Of a stretch of 24,000 bases of DNA, positions 15,401-23,197 are shown one piece after another; within the stretch, counting starts at the first letter, position 1; every line of letters starts with the position of its first letter. A program made the translations under genes and the position numbers. Where the stretch lies: the NCBI GenBank assembly GCA_028701815.1, contig JAQVPY010000007.1, forward strand, positions 1-24,000, given 5' to 3'. Below the pieces are notes generated by a model. It ran no database searches. It was not told the DNA's origin and saw nothing but the letters and a program-made list of their open reading frames with translations. This DNA comes from Bacteroidales bacterium. GTDB lineage: Bacteria; Bacteroidota; Bacteroidia; Bacteroidales; BM520.

Positions 15401-17031
15401 GTCCAATAAGATTCTTGTGGCTGAACACCTTTAGTTCCCCACAAACACGGGTCTGAATCTCCCGGGAACATGAAGTCGGTTTCAATATCTTCAGCGCCAG
15501 AACTGACGTGTGCATTTCCACCATATTTCATCTTCGTATTATCAAGCCAGAGACCTCTTAGCAAGTTATAGTAGTCGGCAGCATAATTAGGGTCAGTCAT
15601 ATAGTCTGCACCGCCATTATTATGGTAAACGAATCTACGCATGCCGAAACGTTCGTCGTCAACGATACCGTTACCGAAGTTAACACCGTTGATTGCGGCT
15701 GAATTAACTAAAAATTGTCCGTATTGAGAACCTTCTTGAGGGCCGTCTCCATAATAAAAATTAATAAGGTATCCGTCTTGTGTAACTATGCTGCAATCCA
15801 ATGCGGAATTAGCCGTATTGTTACCATTATAGGATGGGCCTTTTAAACCGTCGCCATAGAATGCCGGGTTGTCATAACCGTCTGCATCGAGGTATGGACC
15901 CTGGAAGAAGTCGACACCAATCGCAGGAGGCTGATTACCATAAGCATTATACTGTCCGTTTCCGTCTCTATCTGAACCGTTATAGCAATAACCGAGACCA
16001 CGTAAAACGTCACAGCCCACATAGTCGTCTTTTGCATAACCGAGGTCGGTATCAACCCATTGGCTGAAATATGTGTCGGTTAAAAGATAACTGGAACGGT
16101 TAATAATTTCATAACTATAGAAAGTCATGTTGTTAATTTCGTCATTTGAAGAAAATGCAAATGCCTGGGCTCTAATTTCGAAACCGATCTGAGCACCGAA
16201 AGTTTCGGTGTGAATATTACCCTTATCGTTGAATACCCACCATAAGGTCTCATCACCTTTAATAACCTGGTCGACGAGAATTCCGTTACCTTCCATTGTA
16301 ACGGCCGGTTTATAAGAGGTATCGCCGGCGTAATTACTAGGGCAAAGGGTATTACTTAAGTCATAATAAGGATAGTCGCCCGCGGTAGGATCATATTTAC
16401 CGTCACCGTCATTATCATAGAAAGGAGCGAGATAATAGCTCTGGTCTGCAGCGGTATTACCGTGAGCAGGCCAATTCATAATTTCTGAAGGGATGGAATA
16501 ATCGGGATCTAAAGAAGGGTCATAAATACCAGTAGTAGGATCACAATTAGAGAGAAATTCACTAACCATATCCTGTGACATATAGAATAATTTGTCATAT
16601 TCCAAGCACGTGCTTGGTGTAACTTCAGCCGAAGTCATAGTCAAAGGACCCGGCCAATAATCGTTACCTCCGGGGAGTCCTAAAGCAGCCGGACCTTGAC
16701 GGAATCTGACGGCAGCAAGTTTCAACTGGAAGTTGGAGTCAATACCGCCAATCCACAAACCTGCAGAAAACATGGATGTTTTATTTGAACCGGCCGGAAT
16801 TTCATACATGGGGTTTTCAAAATCCCACCACATGTCACCACCTGTGTTGATACGACAGCTGACATTGTTCACCTGCAACATTTTATAACCGGCGCCGGGA
16901 GCACATCCTGCAGCATTCGATTTTATTGTCTTAGGCGATTTGGCCGCTCCCTGCACTTTTTCGGCTTGCGCGCCGAAAGAGATGCAAAAGCACAAAACAA
17001 TCGATAAAAGTAAACTTGATATATTTTTCAT
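12493..17031 (-). CDS. Giant secreted protein with a T9SS-type C-terminal sorting domain
   Basis: About 1512 residues. The signal peptide is MKNISSLLLSIVLCFCISFGAQA. I start at the ATG at 17031; upstream in-frame ATG (17049) and TTG (17064) codons would only add polar residues. The N-terminal region has NNVSCRINTGGDMWWDF and LWIGGIDSN. It is followed by acidic, calcium-loop-like segments: DNDGDGKYDP near base 16405, DTDLGYAKDDYVGCD near 16045 and SDRDGNGQYN near 15965. A later block contains WFPGYAINIETGERLN (near 13400). The last 100 residues begin VVPNPYYG, contain CTITIFNAAGQLIRQ and SSGMYLIHV, and end LKWFGALRP followed by VDLNTF. This matches the plan of T9SS C-terminal domains but not the ordinary type A ending. 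I recognise no catalytic domain. The flanking TonB receptor and PorV-family protein suggest a surface-exposed or secreted product. Confidence 0.85.
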   Translation of the reverse strand: MKNISSLLLSIVLCFCISFGAQAEKVQGAAKSPKTIKSNAAGCAPGAGYKMLQVNNVSCRINTGGDMWWDFENPMYEIPAGSNKTSMFSAGLWIGGIDSNFQLKLAAVRFRQGPAALGLPGGNDYWPGPLTMTSAEVTPSTCLEYDKLFYMSQDMVSEFLSNCDPTTGIYDPSLDPDYSIPSEIMNWPAHGNTAADQSYYLAPFYDNDGDGKYDPTAGDYPYYDLSNTLCPSNYAGDTSYKPAVTMEGNGILVDQVIKGDETLWWVFNDKGNIHTETFGAQIGFEIRAQAFAFSSNDEINNMTFYSYEIINRSSYLLTDTYFSQWVDTDLGYAKDDYVGCDVLRGLGYCYNGSDRDGNGQYNAYGNQPPAIGVDFFQGPYLDADGYDNPAFYGDGLKGPSYNGNNTANSALDCSIVTQDGYLINFYYGDGPQEGSQYGQFLVNSAAINGVNFGNGIVDDERFGMRRFVYHNNGGADYMTDPNYAADYYNLLRGLWLDNTKMKYGGNAHVSSGAEDIETDFMFPGDSDPCLWGTKGVQPQESYWTEVTAGNKAEDRRFMQSAGPFELLPGQVNYITVGIPWARATAGGAWASVELLRTVDDKCQALFDNCFAVVNGPNAPDLTIRELENSLVIYISNRKTNDTGNNFGEKYIEVDPYIATLSNDTLFYDSAYRFEGYVVYQLVDSEASISDLGDESKIRQIFQCDVKNGVTKLVNFTYNNTMEANVPAVMVDGKDAGIVHSITVTTDAFDSQPLINHKSYYFTAIAYGYNQYKKYSDQPDQWIVGECGIDGQKEPFLSGRKNITTYEAIPHKPLGGLVINSTYGDQPPITRVQGHGNGGFVLMLENSSIDAIMDKNPITYKMTDDGNLVIEDYGSGTEIYPGRIIAEQHVGEEDYPISYELDYKKNYGPLAVKVIDPLNVVKANYELKFDSMYRVGTENVSGDTRVPDTASKLVAGWVLTDLDSGKRYTSDTSTIFQNEQLFLDLGISITLEQSYFTKIYDVGSFGEASDLTHVYSSLVSDNGLLYSNIAYADSSDKWLSGLADIDEDGPYNWIRCGENVDPDNPKNNDWNMATGSAGTPTGIAYDGAGVYEKVAGSAWTPYMFVAHNDQSIVGPAYTSRSRQWNQMQNIYSVDIVFTSDKSKWTRCPVVEMCSDNALSEGGQSQYMVRRSASVDKYGNKADPNGGNNYTDPEAANYISATGMGWFPGYAINIETGERLNMMFAEDSWLVGENGRDMKWNPTANIVLDMYKPYTTYTNPPSSALLFGGKHYVYVFGCNKGVQGGSGVYHPIFDSPAYDAGLWAHHSLSYEENIPVALLTMRRDAVYANVMWVGLPLVSEKYSGNTEQTYLDNKATVQIRINRPYERYFSNIAVNDTVTETEYNRFFPAYKFSTEAIATEKGVEEILVSELDDISVVPNPYYGLSDYDATQLDNRVKIVNLPNTCTITIFNAAGQLIRQYTKSSEQTYQDWDLKNSKNIPISSGMYLIHVSAPGIGERTLKWFGALRPVDLNTF

Positions 17032-17068
17032 AATTGTATAATTTTTCATTTTATAAACCAACAACCTA

Positions 17069-20000
17069 TTAGAAATTATAACTTACACCGACACGTATAA
17101 CTCTCGGGCCGGAATAGTTACTCGGATTATTACATCTGATAGCATATAACATTCTATATGTAGTCTCATTTAACTGCTGTGAAATAATATTCTGATATTC
17201 TGCAGAAGCCAAATAACCGTCGTCGTCAGCGTTACCTGTAGCAGCATAAACTGATAATACGTTCGCCGAATTAAATACGTTCAACACCTGTAAGAAGACG
17301 TTTAGATAATGCTCACGGGCATTTCCGTCTTTTTTGGAGGATGTCAAATAGATATCCTTGTCAAGGCGGAGGTCACATTTGAAGAATGCCGGCATACGTG
17401 AACCGTTGATAGAACCTTCGATAACCCTACCGCCGGAGACGAGTGAGTAAACCTTACTTGACTTTGTATATGGTGTTCCTGTTCCACCCTGGAAGGTAAC
17501 ATTAAGACCTGTGTTCTGTAACCAGTTGATGGTCTTTGTTTCACCTTTCTTATTTGTTTTTGTTGTAACAGGTCCGTTATATTGCTTGCCGTCGCCGAAA
17601 CGATAGTCGACATTCAAAGAAATTCTGTGTCTCTGGTCATTATCAAGTGGCGTTAAAGTACGGAGGTTAGGCTGTCCTGAAGAGACGATTGCTGCAGTAG
17701 CTGATGGGTCGGAACCCGTACCGTTTGCAAATTGTAAAGTATAAGCAGCTTTAACTCTTATGTTTTTTGTTCTTCTTAGGTCATAAGTAACCGTTAAACC
17801 CTTGATAGTACCGAAGTCGAGATTTTCATAAGAATAATATGTCTTCGGATACGCACCGGTGAAACGATATATCTGGATCTGATTACGCAACTCACGATAG
17901 AAAGCAGAAATGATCAAAGCGGAAGTATTTGTAAGTCTCTGTTGGAAACCAACCTCATATTCAATATTTGTCTCCGGCTTCAAGTCAGGATTATTAAGTG
18001 TCGTCGTCCCTTTGGAAGGAAGATAATAATAATCGGTAATGGAGATTGTTGAATTAGAAGTAGGACGCTGTGTCAAAATATCATAGTGAGCGAAGAATAA
18101 GGCCTCATCCGAAATCGGGAAGGAGAATGAAATTCTGGGCATTACATTTATTTGAGGAGTATAATCCGTAAAAGCGTCCGCACTAATTTCTGATGTTGCG
18201 TTAGGATTTACTATATAAGGTAAAATACCGTTTCCTAAATCGAGGGTCGTTTCAGGGTCGGAAGTATAAATACCGTTTGCATCATACCATGTGTTTCCGC
18301 TACGATAACCGACTATTTGTGTAGGATTATTAACATCATTAACATAAACCACATAATCGTCACCCATATTAGAAGGTATGCTTGTTTGTGCTATTTCATC
18401 AGGAATAGCTGTATTCGATTTTATGTCGGCTACAGTATATGCAGGGAATAACAGATAGGCATCTTTAAGAACCGGCTGGTTTGCGTCAAATCCGTCAACA
18501 CGAACACCTACATTAAAGATAAGGTCTCTGAATGAAAACACATCCTGTAAATAGATAGCGCCGTAATAAGGACGGGAAGCACCGATATTTCTTGTGAAAT
18601 AGCCGTCTGCATCTTTTCCTGTCAGGAAGTCTTCAATAGAATATTTACCTTTGATCTTATTTCCGAAAGCATCGAACCCTCTGTATGCTACCAACTCGTT
18701 ATCAAGTAATTCCTGCTGCGAGAACATGTCAAGCGATAATTCACCGTTTAATGACCCAACGACATAATTACCGCCGGCATCATAATAATTCATGGTTTTA
18801 TTAACCGGGTCGTAAGAATCAACATCGATCCATTCCTGACCGTCGATACTCAATCCAAGGAGAGATCTTAAACTCTTGTCAACCTTATATTGTGAACCAC
18901 CGGAATAAAGGAAGTTATAATCTACCTGTCCAAGGAAAACGGTTCCGTCTTCATTGTAAGCCAAAATAGGATTATTTGTATCCAGCTCACTGATATGGGT
19001 ATTTGAGAAACTTCTCATATACTGCCAGAGAGAGTTGGCACTTACTCCGTAAGAAGATGAAACGCGCTGTTCAAACTGAAGTCCAAACTGTAAGGAATGG
19101 TTCCCTATATCGGCATTTAATCTCAATGCTACGCCGACCTGTTGTGTTTCAGCTTCGCTATATGAATATTGAATAGAGCCGGGGGCTGTAAACAAACTGT
19201 ATATTGAAGAAGGATTATCACCATTCAGTAATCCGTTGGCGGCAATGATACTATTTGTATTATCATAGAATCCGGTAGGATCGGAGAACAATGAATAATA
19301 CTGATCCATATAGTTCGCAAGGTACGGATTAATTTCACCACGGGTGAATCTTACCATAGTATCTACATAACCCTGGAAAACTCTTACACCTTCAAGTGTT
19401 CTTTCTTCTCCGTCAATTGTAACGGTTACAGTTTGATCCTCGAGGTAAGATCTGTATTTCATAGTCTCATATTTACCTATATAACCATAGTCGAAAAGGT
19501 TGTTTTTATGTGTTGCATCCTGTGACTTTGCGCTATAATTGGTATAGTCTGCCTGTAACTGATAATAAACATTTTGAAGCAAAGACTCTTCATTTGTTTT
19601 AAAACGTTGAGAAAAACGGGCGAATACTCTCCATGTCTGACTGATATTCTGACCGTTGTTTTCATAGTTTAACATTGAAGAACTATAGCTGTAGCCTCTT
19701 CCGTTAGAGTAGTTGTAGTTACCACCGATAGAGAGGTTTACCAAAGGAGAGGTTTTAACGTCGATTTTTCCTGAAGCAGCTATTGACAAAGAAGGTGTAT
19801 TCGGGCAGGATTTTTGCAAGTGAATATTATCTTCTGTCATAAAACTTGCGTTGCTCCAAACACCTGTTCCCTGATCGGACAGCCTGATAGGAGTTTGTTG
19901 TAAATATTGCAAATAGTCATCATTTGCAACATAAACGCCGTTAGCAACGCTGGAACTCATCGAATAGACCCCGTCAACAGCAAGGAAGTAACCGAGAATA

Positions 20001-20821
20001 GAACTCGGGTCGTTAGGATCTTTACTCTTGATCAACGGGCCGTTTATATTAATACCGACCCTGTTATATCCGTAAGCGTCAAGCCCTGCGCCCTCACCGA
20101 AACCGGAGGTCTGATATTCGACACCCATCCCAAAATCACGGCTCGGTCCCTTTGTTGTAATAGAGATAACACCACCGGTAACGTCACCATACTGGGCGGG
20201 AACACCTCCGAGAACAACTGAAATCTGATCATAAGCCGACTGTGGAAGAGAAGTCGAACCCGTTACTCTGATACCGTCTATGTAATAAACAGTACCTGAA
20301 GAACGTTGACCACGAATACTTCCGACTTCACCATCTCGTGAGAAAACGCCACCGACAGTCGTAGCAACTGCGGCAACTGATTTCTCAGGCAACTTCTCAA
20401 TTTCTTCTGAAGTCATTGTTCCACCACTCTGCGTCTTGTCCTTACTGATAAGAGGAACTTCGTATTCGACGACCTCTACGACATCAAGGTTAACAGCTGT
20501 GTTGTTCAACGAAATGTCATACCAGTTAACCTGATCCGCAAGAATACGAACATTGTTAACCTGGAATGTTTGGAAGCCGACAGCTGAAGCAATAAGGGTA
20601 TAAGTACCCGGCTCGATAGGCTTAATTGTATAAACCCCGTCAAAGTCTGCTGACGCACCGCCTTTTTGAACTCCGGATTGCTGAACTACTACGTTAGCAT
20701 ACGGAATAGGCTCCTTCGTTTCCTTGTCAAGAACATACCCTTTTAAAGTGGAGGTCTGCGCATACAAACCGACACTTAATACGAGCGTAAATCCTAATGA
20801 AAAAAGTAATCTTTTTAGCAT
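17069..20821 (-). CDS. TonB-dependent receptor with N-terminal carboxypeptidase-regulatory-like domain
   Basis: Outer-membrane receptor of 1250 residues. The signal peptide is MLKRLLFSLGFTLVLSVGLYA. A carboxypeptidase-regulatory-like beta-sandwich follows at about 25-108 (LKGYVLDKETKEPIPYANV, GVYTIKPIEPGTYTL), then a possible TonB box within VVEVVEYEVPLI (114-125). The plug spans about 130-225 with VGSIRGQRSSGTVYYIDGIRV and VPAQYGDVTGGVISITTKG. The barrel follows and ends RVIRVGVSYNF with terminal Phe. There is no STN domain and no SusD gene nearby, so this is not a usual SusCD glycan importer. The next gene, a giant secreted protein, begins 37 bases downstream, then a PorV-family protein. 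The ligand is unknown; the receptor may import something handled by the giant protein, or act in its display. The second idea is speculative. Confidence 0.9.
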   Translation of the reverse strand: MLKRLLFSLGFTLVLSVGLYAQTSTLKGYVLDKETKEPIPYANVVVQQSGVQKGGASADFDGVYTIKPIEPGTYTLIASAVGFQTFQVNNVRILADQVNWYDISLNNTAVNLDVVEVVEYEVPLISKDKTQSGGTMTSEEIEKLPEKSVAAVATTVGGVFSRDGEVGSIRGQRSSGTVYYIDGIRVTGSTSLPQSAYDQISVVLGGVPAQYGDVTGGVISITTKGPSRDFGMGVEYQTSGFGEGAGLDAYGYNRVGININGPLIKSKDPNDPSSILGYFLAVDGVYSMSSSVANGVYVANDDYLQYLQQTPIRLSDQGTGVWSNASFMTEDNIHLQKSCPNTPSLSIAASGKIDVKTSPLVNLSIGGNYNYSNGRGYSYSSSMLNYENNGQNISQTWRVFARFSQRFKTNEESLLQNVYYQLQADYTNYSAKSQDATHKNNLFDYGYIGKYETMKYRSYLEDQTVTVTIDGEERTLEGVRVFQGYVDTMVRFTRGEINPYLANYMDQYYSLFSDPTGFYDNTNSIIAANGLLNGDNPSSIYSLFTAPGSIQYSYSEAETQQVGVALRLNADIGNHSLQFGLQFEQRVSSSYGVSANSLWQYMRSFSNTHISELDTNNPILAYNEDGTVFLGQVDYNFLYSGGSQYKVDKSLRSLLGLSIDGQEWIDVDSYDPVNKTMNYYDAGGNYVVGSLNGELSLDMFSQQELLDNELVAYRGFDAFGNKIKGKYSIEDFLTGKDADGYFTRNIGASRPYYGAIYLQDVFSFRDLIFNVGVRVDGFDANQPVLKDAYLLFPAYTVADIKSNTAIPDEIAQTSIPSNMGDDYVVYVNDVNNPTQIVGYRSGNTWYDANGIYTSDPETTLDLGNGILPYIVNPNATSEISADAFTDYTPQINVMPRISFSFPISDEALFFAHYDILTQRPTSNSTISITDYYYLPSKGTTTLNNPDLKPETNIEYEVGFQQRLTNTSALIISAFYRELRNQIQIYRFTGAYPKTYYSYENLDFGTIKGLTVTYDLRRTKNIRVKAAYTLQFANGTGSDPSATAAIVSSGQPNLRTLTPLDNDQRHRISLNVDYRFGDGKQYNGPVTTKTNKKGETKTINWLQNTGLNVTFQGGTGTPYTKSSKVYSLVSGGRVIEGSINGSRMPAFFKCDLRLDKDIYLTSSKKDGNAREHYLNVFLQVLNVFNSANVLSVYAATGNADDDGYLASAEYQNIISQQLNETTYRMLYAIRCNNPSNYSGPRVIRVGVSYNF

Positions 20822-20901
20822 ACCATATAAATTTATATTATTTTTTTTTCAAAAACATTAATAAAGTACCGATCGTGTTTAAGCATAAACACAATTGTCT
20901 G

Positions 20902-20909
20902 CAAATTTA
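20902..20909 (-). promoter_or_regulatory. Promoter -7 element (TAnnTTTG type) for the receptor/cargo/PorV unit
   Basis: The minus strand reads TAAATTTGCAGAC, an exact TAnnTTTG match followed by CAG as in two other sites of this window. It lies about 80 bases before the receptor ATG and just past the stop of the upstream gene, giving a leader of roughly 70 bases that is very AT-rich. No clear -33 element. Confidence 0.55.
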
Positions 20910-20910
20910 A

Positions 20911-21294
20911 CTAATTTTTGCAATTATTAATGTAAGGTGTGTGTAAAATTTCTGAAAAAATTACGGCTTTTTTTAAATCGAAGTCGGCTTCGCCTTCAAC
21001 ATCTTGATTTTTAGAATGTTCTTCTGAGGCTTCCTCTGAAATTTTTTTTAAATTTTCGCTTTTTTTAAGAAAATTTCCCTCCTTTTGGGGCTCTTTTTTG
21101 AAGGTAGAAAAGGATTTGTTTTCGGTTTTTTGACGATTTTCCTGCTCCTTTTTGTTGAAAAATTCCCCCTCTTTGTTGAAAAGTTCTTTTTTCTCCGGTG
21201 CAGCAACAGTTTTTTCCGCCTGTTTTCTGGCTTTCCCTATGGCTGTAGCAACAACCCAAATCAGCCCTAATATCAAAATTATCCACTGTTCCAT
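20911..21294 (-). CDS. Small single-helix membrane protein of unknown function
   Basis: 127 residues. An N-terminal membrane helix (about residues 3-19, WIILILGLIWVVATAIG) is followed by basic KARKQ, so the rest probably faces the cytoplasm. The middle (about 25-103) is low-complexity, rich in K, E, N, Q and F, likely disordered, and contains a short near-repeat LFNKEGE / FFNKKEQE. The C-terminal stretch FDLKKAVIFSEILHTPY (105-121) looks like a conserved motif; I recall similar endings (DLRKAVIYSEIL) in small Bacteroidota membrane proteins of unknown function, which is from memory. It lies 5 bases after the lipoprotein gene, in the ahcY operon. No function can be assigned. Confidence 0.7.
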   Translation of the reverse strand: MEQWIILILGLIWVVATAIGKARKQAEKTVAAPEKKELFNKEGEFFNKKEQENRQKTENKSFSTFKKEPQKEGNFLKKSENLKKISEEASEEHSKNQDVEGEADFDLKKAVIFSEILHTPYINNCKN

Positions 21295-21299
21295 ATCGT

Positions 21300-21749
21300 C
21301 TAATTTTCTACTGTTACATATCTGCCGTCATAAAAAGTCCGATAATCGCGCAAGGGTCTGAAAGCAGTCTCGTTTCCTCCAGCAGGCAAAGCATAATTCA
21401 TCAGATCGTAAATCGTTCCGCAGTGCGGACATGTTGCAAGAATACCGAACTCCTCAATATCAACCGTATACTGATATTTACATGAGTCGTGCGTACATGT
21501 TAAATCAAAGGCAATACAGTCGCTCGGTTTTCCTTCGTATGCTTGTCTGAAAACCACTATCCCGCGATACCCTGCCGTAGTGTCTATAACAGACCCGCAC
21601 ATCGTGAGCAGATCCTGATTAGAACCCATAAGCAAATCATACGACCTCGTAAAATACACCACGGGGAAGTCCTTGTTGTAATCTTCACATGAAGATAACA
21701 AGCACATAATTAAAGCTGTGACACAAAGGACCGTTTTACCTGATCTCAT
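21300..21749 (-). CDS. Rieske-like lipoprotein with altered ligand motif
   Basis: 149 residues with a lipoprotein signal: a hydrophobic stretch followed by LLSSC, lipid-modified Cys at 21. The mature part has the layout of a Rieske-type fold: GYRGIVVFRQ (60-69), CIAFDLTCTHDSC (78-90), then ATCPHCGTIYDL (105-116) and a closing PLRDYRTFYDGRYV. A Rieske [2Fe-2S] site needs CxH...CxxH. Here the first half is Cys85-x-His87, but the second is Cys107-Pro-His-Cys110, so the fourth ligand position is Cys and the His is one place early. It may bind zinc or an unusual 3Cys-1His cluster, or may be a non-metal relic. I recall related Bacteroidota lipoproteins with CPCCG at this place. It starts 6 bases after ahcY and is 5 bases before the next gene, so it is in that operon. 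Confidence 0.75.
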   Translation of the reverse strand: MRSGKTVLCVTALIMCLLSSCEDYNKDFPVVYFTRSYDLLMGSNQDLLTMCGSVIDTTAGYRGIVVFRQAYEGKPSDCIAFDLTCTHDSCKYQYTVDIEEFGILATCPHCGTIYDLMNYALPAGGNETAFRPLRDYRTFYDGRYVTVEN

Positions 21750-21755
21750 TATTAT

Positions 21756-23153
21756 TTAATATTTATAAATTTCTGCCTTATAAGGACCCTCTACCGGAAC
21801 ACCTATATAATCGGCTTGTTCTTCCGTAAGAACAGTCAATTTAACGCCTAAATGCTCCAAGTGTAAACGGGCTACTTCTTCATCAAGTTTTTTCGGGAGG
21901 CAATAAACACCGATTTCATGTTTATTATTCCATAGCTCCATCTGTGCAAGTGTCTGATTCGTAAAAGAATTACTCATCACAAATGAAGGATGTCCGGTAG
22001 CACAGCCCAAATTCACAAGTCTGCCTTCGGCTAACAAATATATACAGTGTCCGTCGGGGAAAATATACTTGTCTACTTGCGGCTTGATATTGATCTTCTT
22101 TATACCGGGATATTCTTCAAGCGAATACACTTGAATCTCATTATCGAAATGCCCGATATTGCAAACAATGGACTCATCTCTCATATTCAACATATTATCG
22201 AGCGTTATCACATCTCTGTTACCCGTACAAGTCACAAAAATATTGCCTTCTTTTACTGCTTCTTCCATCGTGGTGACTTCAAACCCTTCCATGGCTGCCT
22301 GCATTGCGCAGATAGGATCGATTTCAGTAACAAGCACTCTCGCTCCATAAGAACGCATAGATTTAGAACAGCCCTTACCTACATCCCCATAACCGAGTAC
22401 GACGGCAATTTTTCCTGCAATCATTACATCGGTGGCTCTTTTTATGCCGTCGGCAAGAGATTCTCTACAGCCGTAGAGATTGTCGAATTTCGACTTCGTC
22501 ACCGAATCGTTAACATTTATTGCCGGGAACAAAAGGGTATTCTCTTCACTCATCCTGTACAGTCTGTGCACGCCGGTAGTTGTCTCTTCCGAAACTCCAC
22601 GGATGTCTTTTATCATTCTGTGCCATTTAGTGTTATCTTTTTGATAAACATCTTTCAGCAATTCCACTATAATAGTCTCTTCCCTGTTCAAACCTGCGGT
22701 TTCCCATATACCTTTATTATTCTCGAGTTTATAGCCCCAATGAATCAAAAGGGTTGCATCGCCGCCATCGTCAACTATCAAATTAGGACCTTTTCCTTCC
22801 GGAAAAGACAAAGCCTGAAGCGTACATTTCCAATACTCTTCCAGGGTCTCTCCTTTCCATGCAAACACAGGGATACCGGCTTTTGCTATCGCTGCTGCCG
22901 CATGATCCTGGGTAGAAAAAATATTACAACTGGCCCATCTGATATCCGCGCCGAGTGCTTTCAGCGTCTCTATCAAAACTGCCGTCTCTACTGTCATGTG
23001 CAGAGAACCCATAATTCTTGCTCCTTTTAAAGGCTTCTCTTCCGAATATTTTTTTCTCAACGACATAAGTCCCGACATCTCTTTTTCTGCTATATCAAGA
23101 GATTTTCTGCCCCAATCGGCAAGATTAATATCTTTTATCTTATAATTTTCCAT
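21756..23153 (-). CDS. ahcY: S-adenosylhomocysteinase
   Basis: Cytoplasmic NAD-dependent enzyme that splits S-adenosylhomocysteine into adenosine and homocysteine, removing the inhibitory by-product of methylation; 465 residues, within the normal range. Substrate-domain motifs are HMTVETAVL at residues 52-60, STQDHAAAA (80-88), DDGGDAT (128-134) and NVNDSVTKSKFDN (213-225). The Rossmann NAD site is LGYGDVGKGCSK (253-264), and the protein ends with the typical basic-aromatic tail YKAEIYKY. It is the first gene of a tight run with the Rieske-like lipoprotein and the small membrane protein. Its 44-base gap to queA is too short for a typical SAH riboswitch. Whether queA shares the transcript is open. 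Confidence 0.97.
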   Translation of the reverse strand: MENYKIKDINLADWGRKSLDIAEKEMSGLMSLRKKYSEEKPLKGARIMGSLHMTVETAVLIETLKALGADIRWASCNIFSTQDHAAAAIAKAGIPVFAWKGETLEEYWKCTLQALSFPEGKGPNLIVDDGGDATLLIHWGYKLENNKGIWETAGLNREETIIVELLKDVYQKDNTKWHRMIKDIRGVSEETTTGVHRLYRMSEENTLLFPAINVNDSVTKSKFDNLYGCRESLADGIKRATDVMIAGKIAVVLGYGDVGKGCSKSMRSYGARVLVTEIDPICAMQAAMEGFEVTTMEEAVKEGNIFVTCTGNRDVITLDNMLNMRDESIVCNIGHFDNEIQVYSLEEYPGIKKINIKPQVDKYIFPDGHCIYLLAEGRLVNLGCATGHPSFVMSNSFTNQTLAQMELWNNKHEIGVYCLPKKLDEEVARLHLEHLGVKLTVLTEEQADYIGVPVEGPYKAEIYKY

Positions 23154-23197
23154 AATATTTTTTATATAATCAACATCGCATCTCCGTATGCGAAAAA

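Noticed and set aside
15834..16067. Plus-strand open frame with an H- and R-rich product opposite the giant protein
   Set aside because: Histidine and arginine richness arises from reading Asp- and Gly-rich codons on the opposite strand.
16602..16617. Perfect 16-bp palindrome CCAAGCACGTGCTTGG
   Set aside because: It lies inside the coding sequence of the giant protein, and a palindrome of this length is expected about 0.4 times by chance in 24 kb; no other copy was noticed.
17069..20821. SusC-type glycan importer
   Set aside because: No SusD gene follows and no glycoside hydrolase or regulator is nearby; the next gene is a secreted protein with a T9SS-like tail.
22047..23030. Plus-strand open frame of 327 codons opposite ahcY
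   Set aside because: It lies entirely antisense to a clearly identified ahcY, its product is rich in H, C, F and R with no domain, and it has no promoter or ribosome-binding site; it is a mirror of the coding bias of ahcY.
23154..23197. S-adenosylhomocysteine riboswitch or terminator before ahcY
   Set aside because: Only 44 bases are available, and the only structure is a 5-bp hairpin without a T run.
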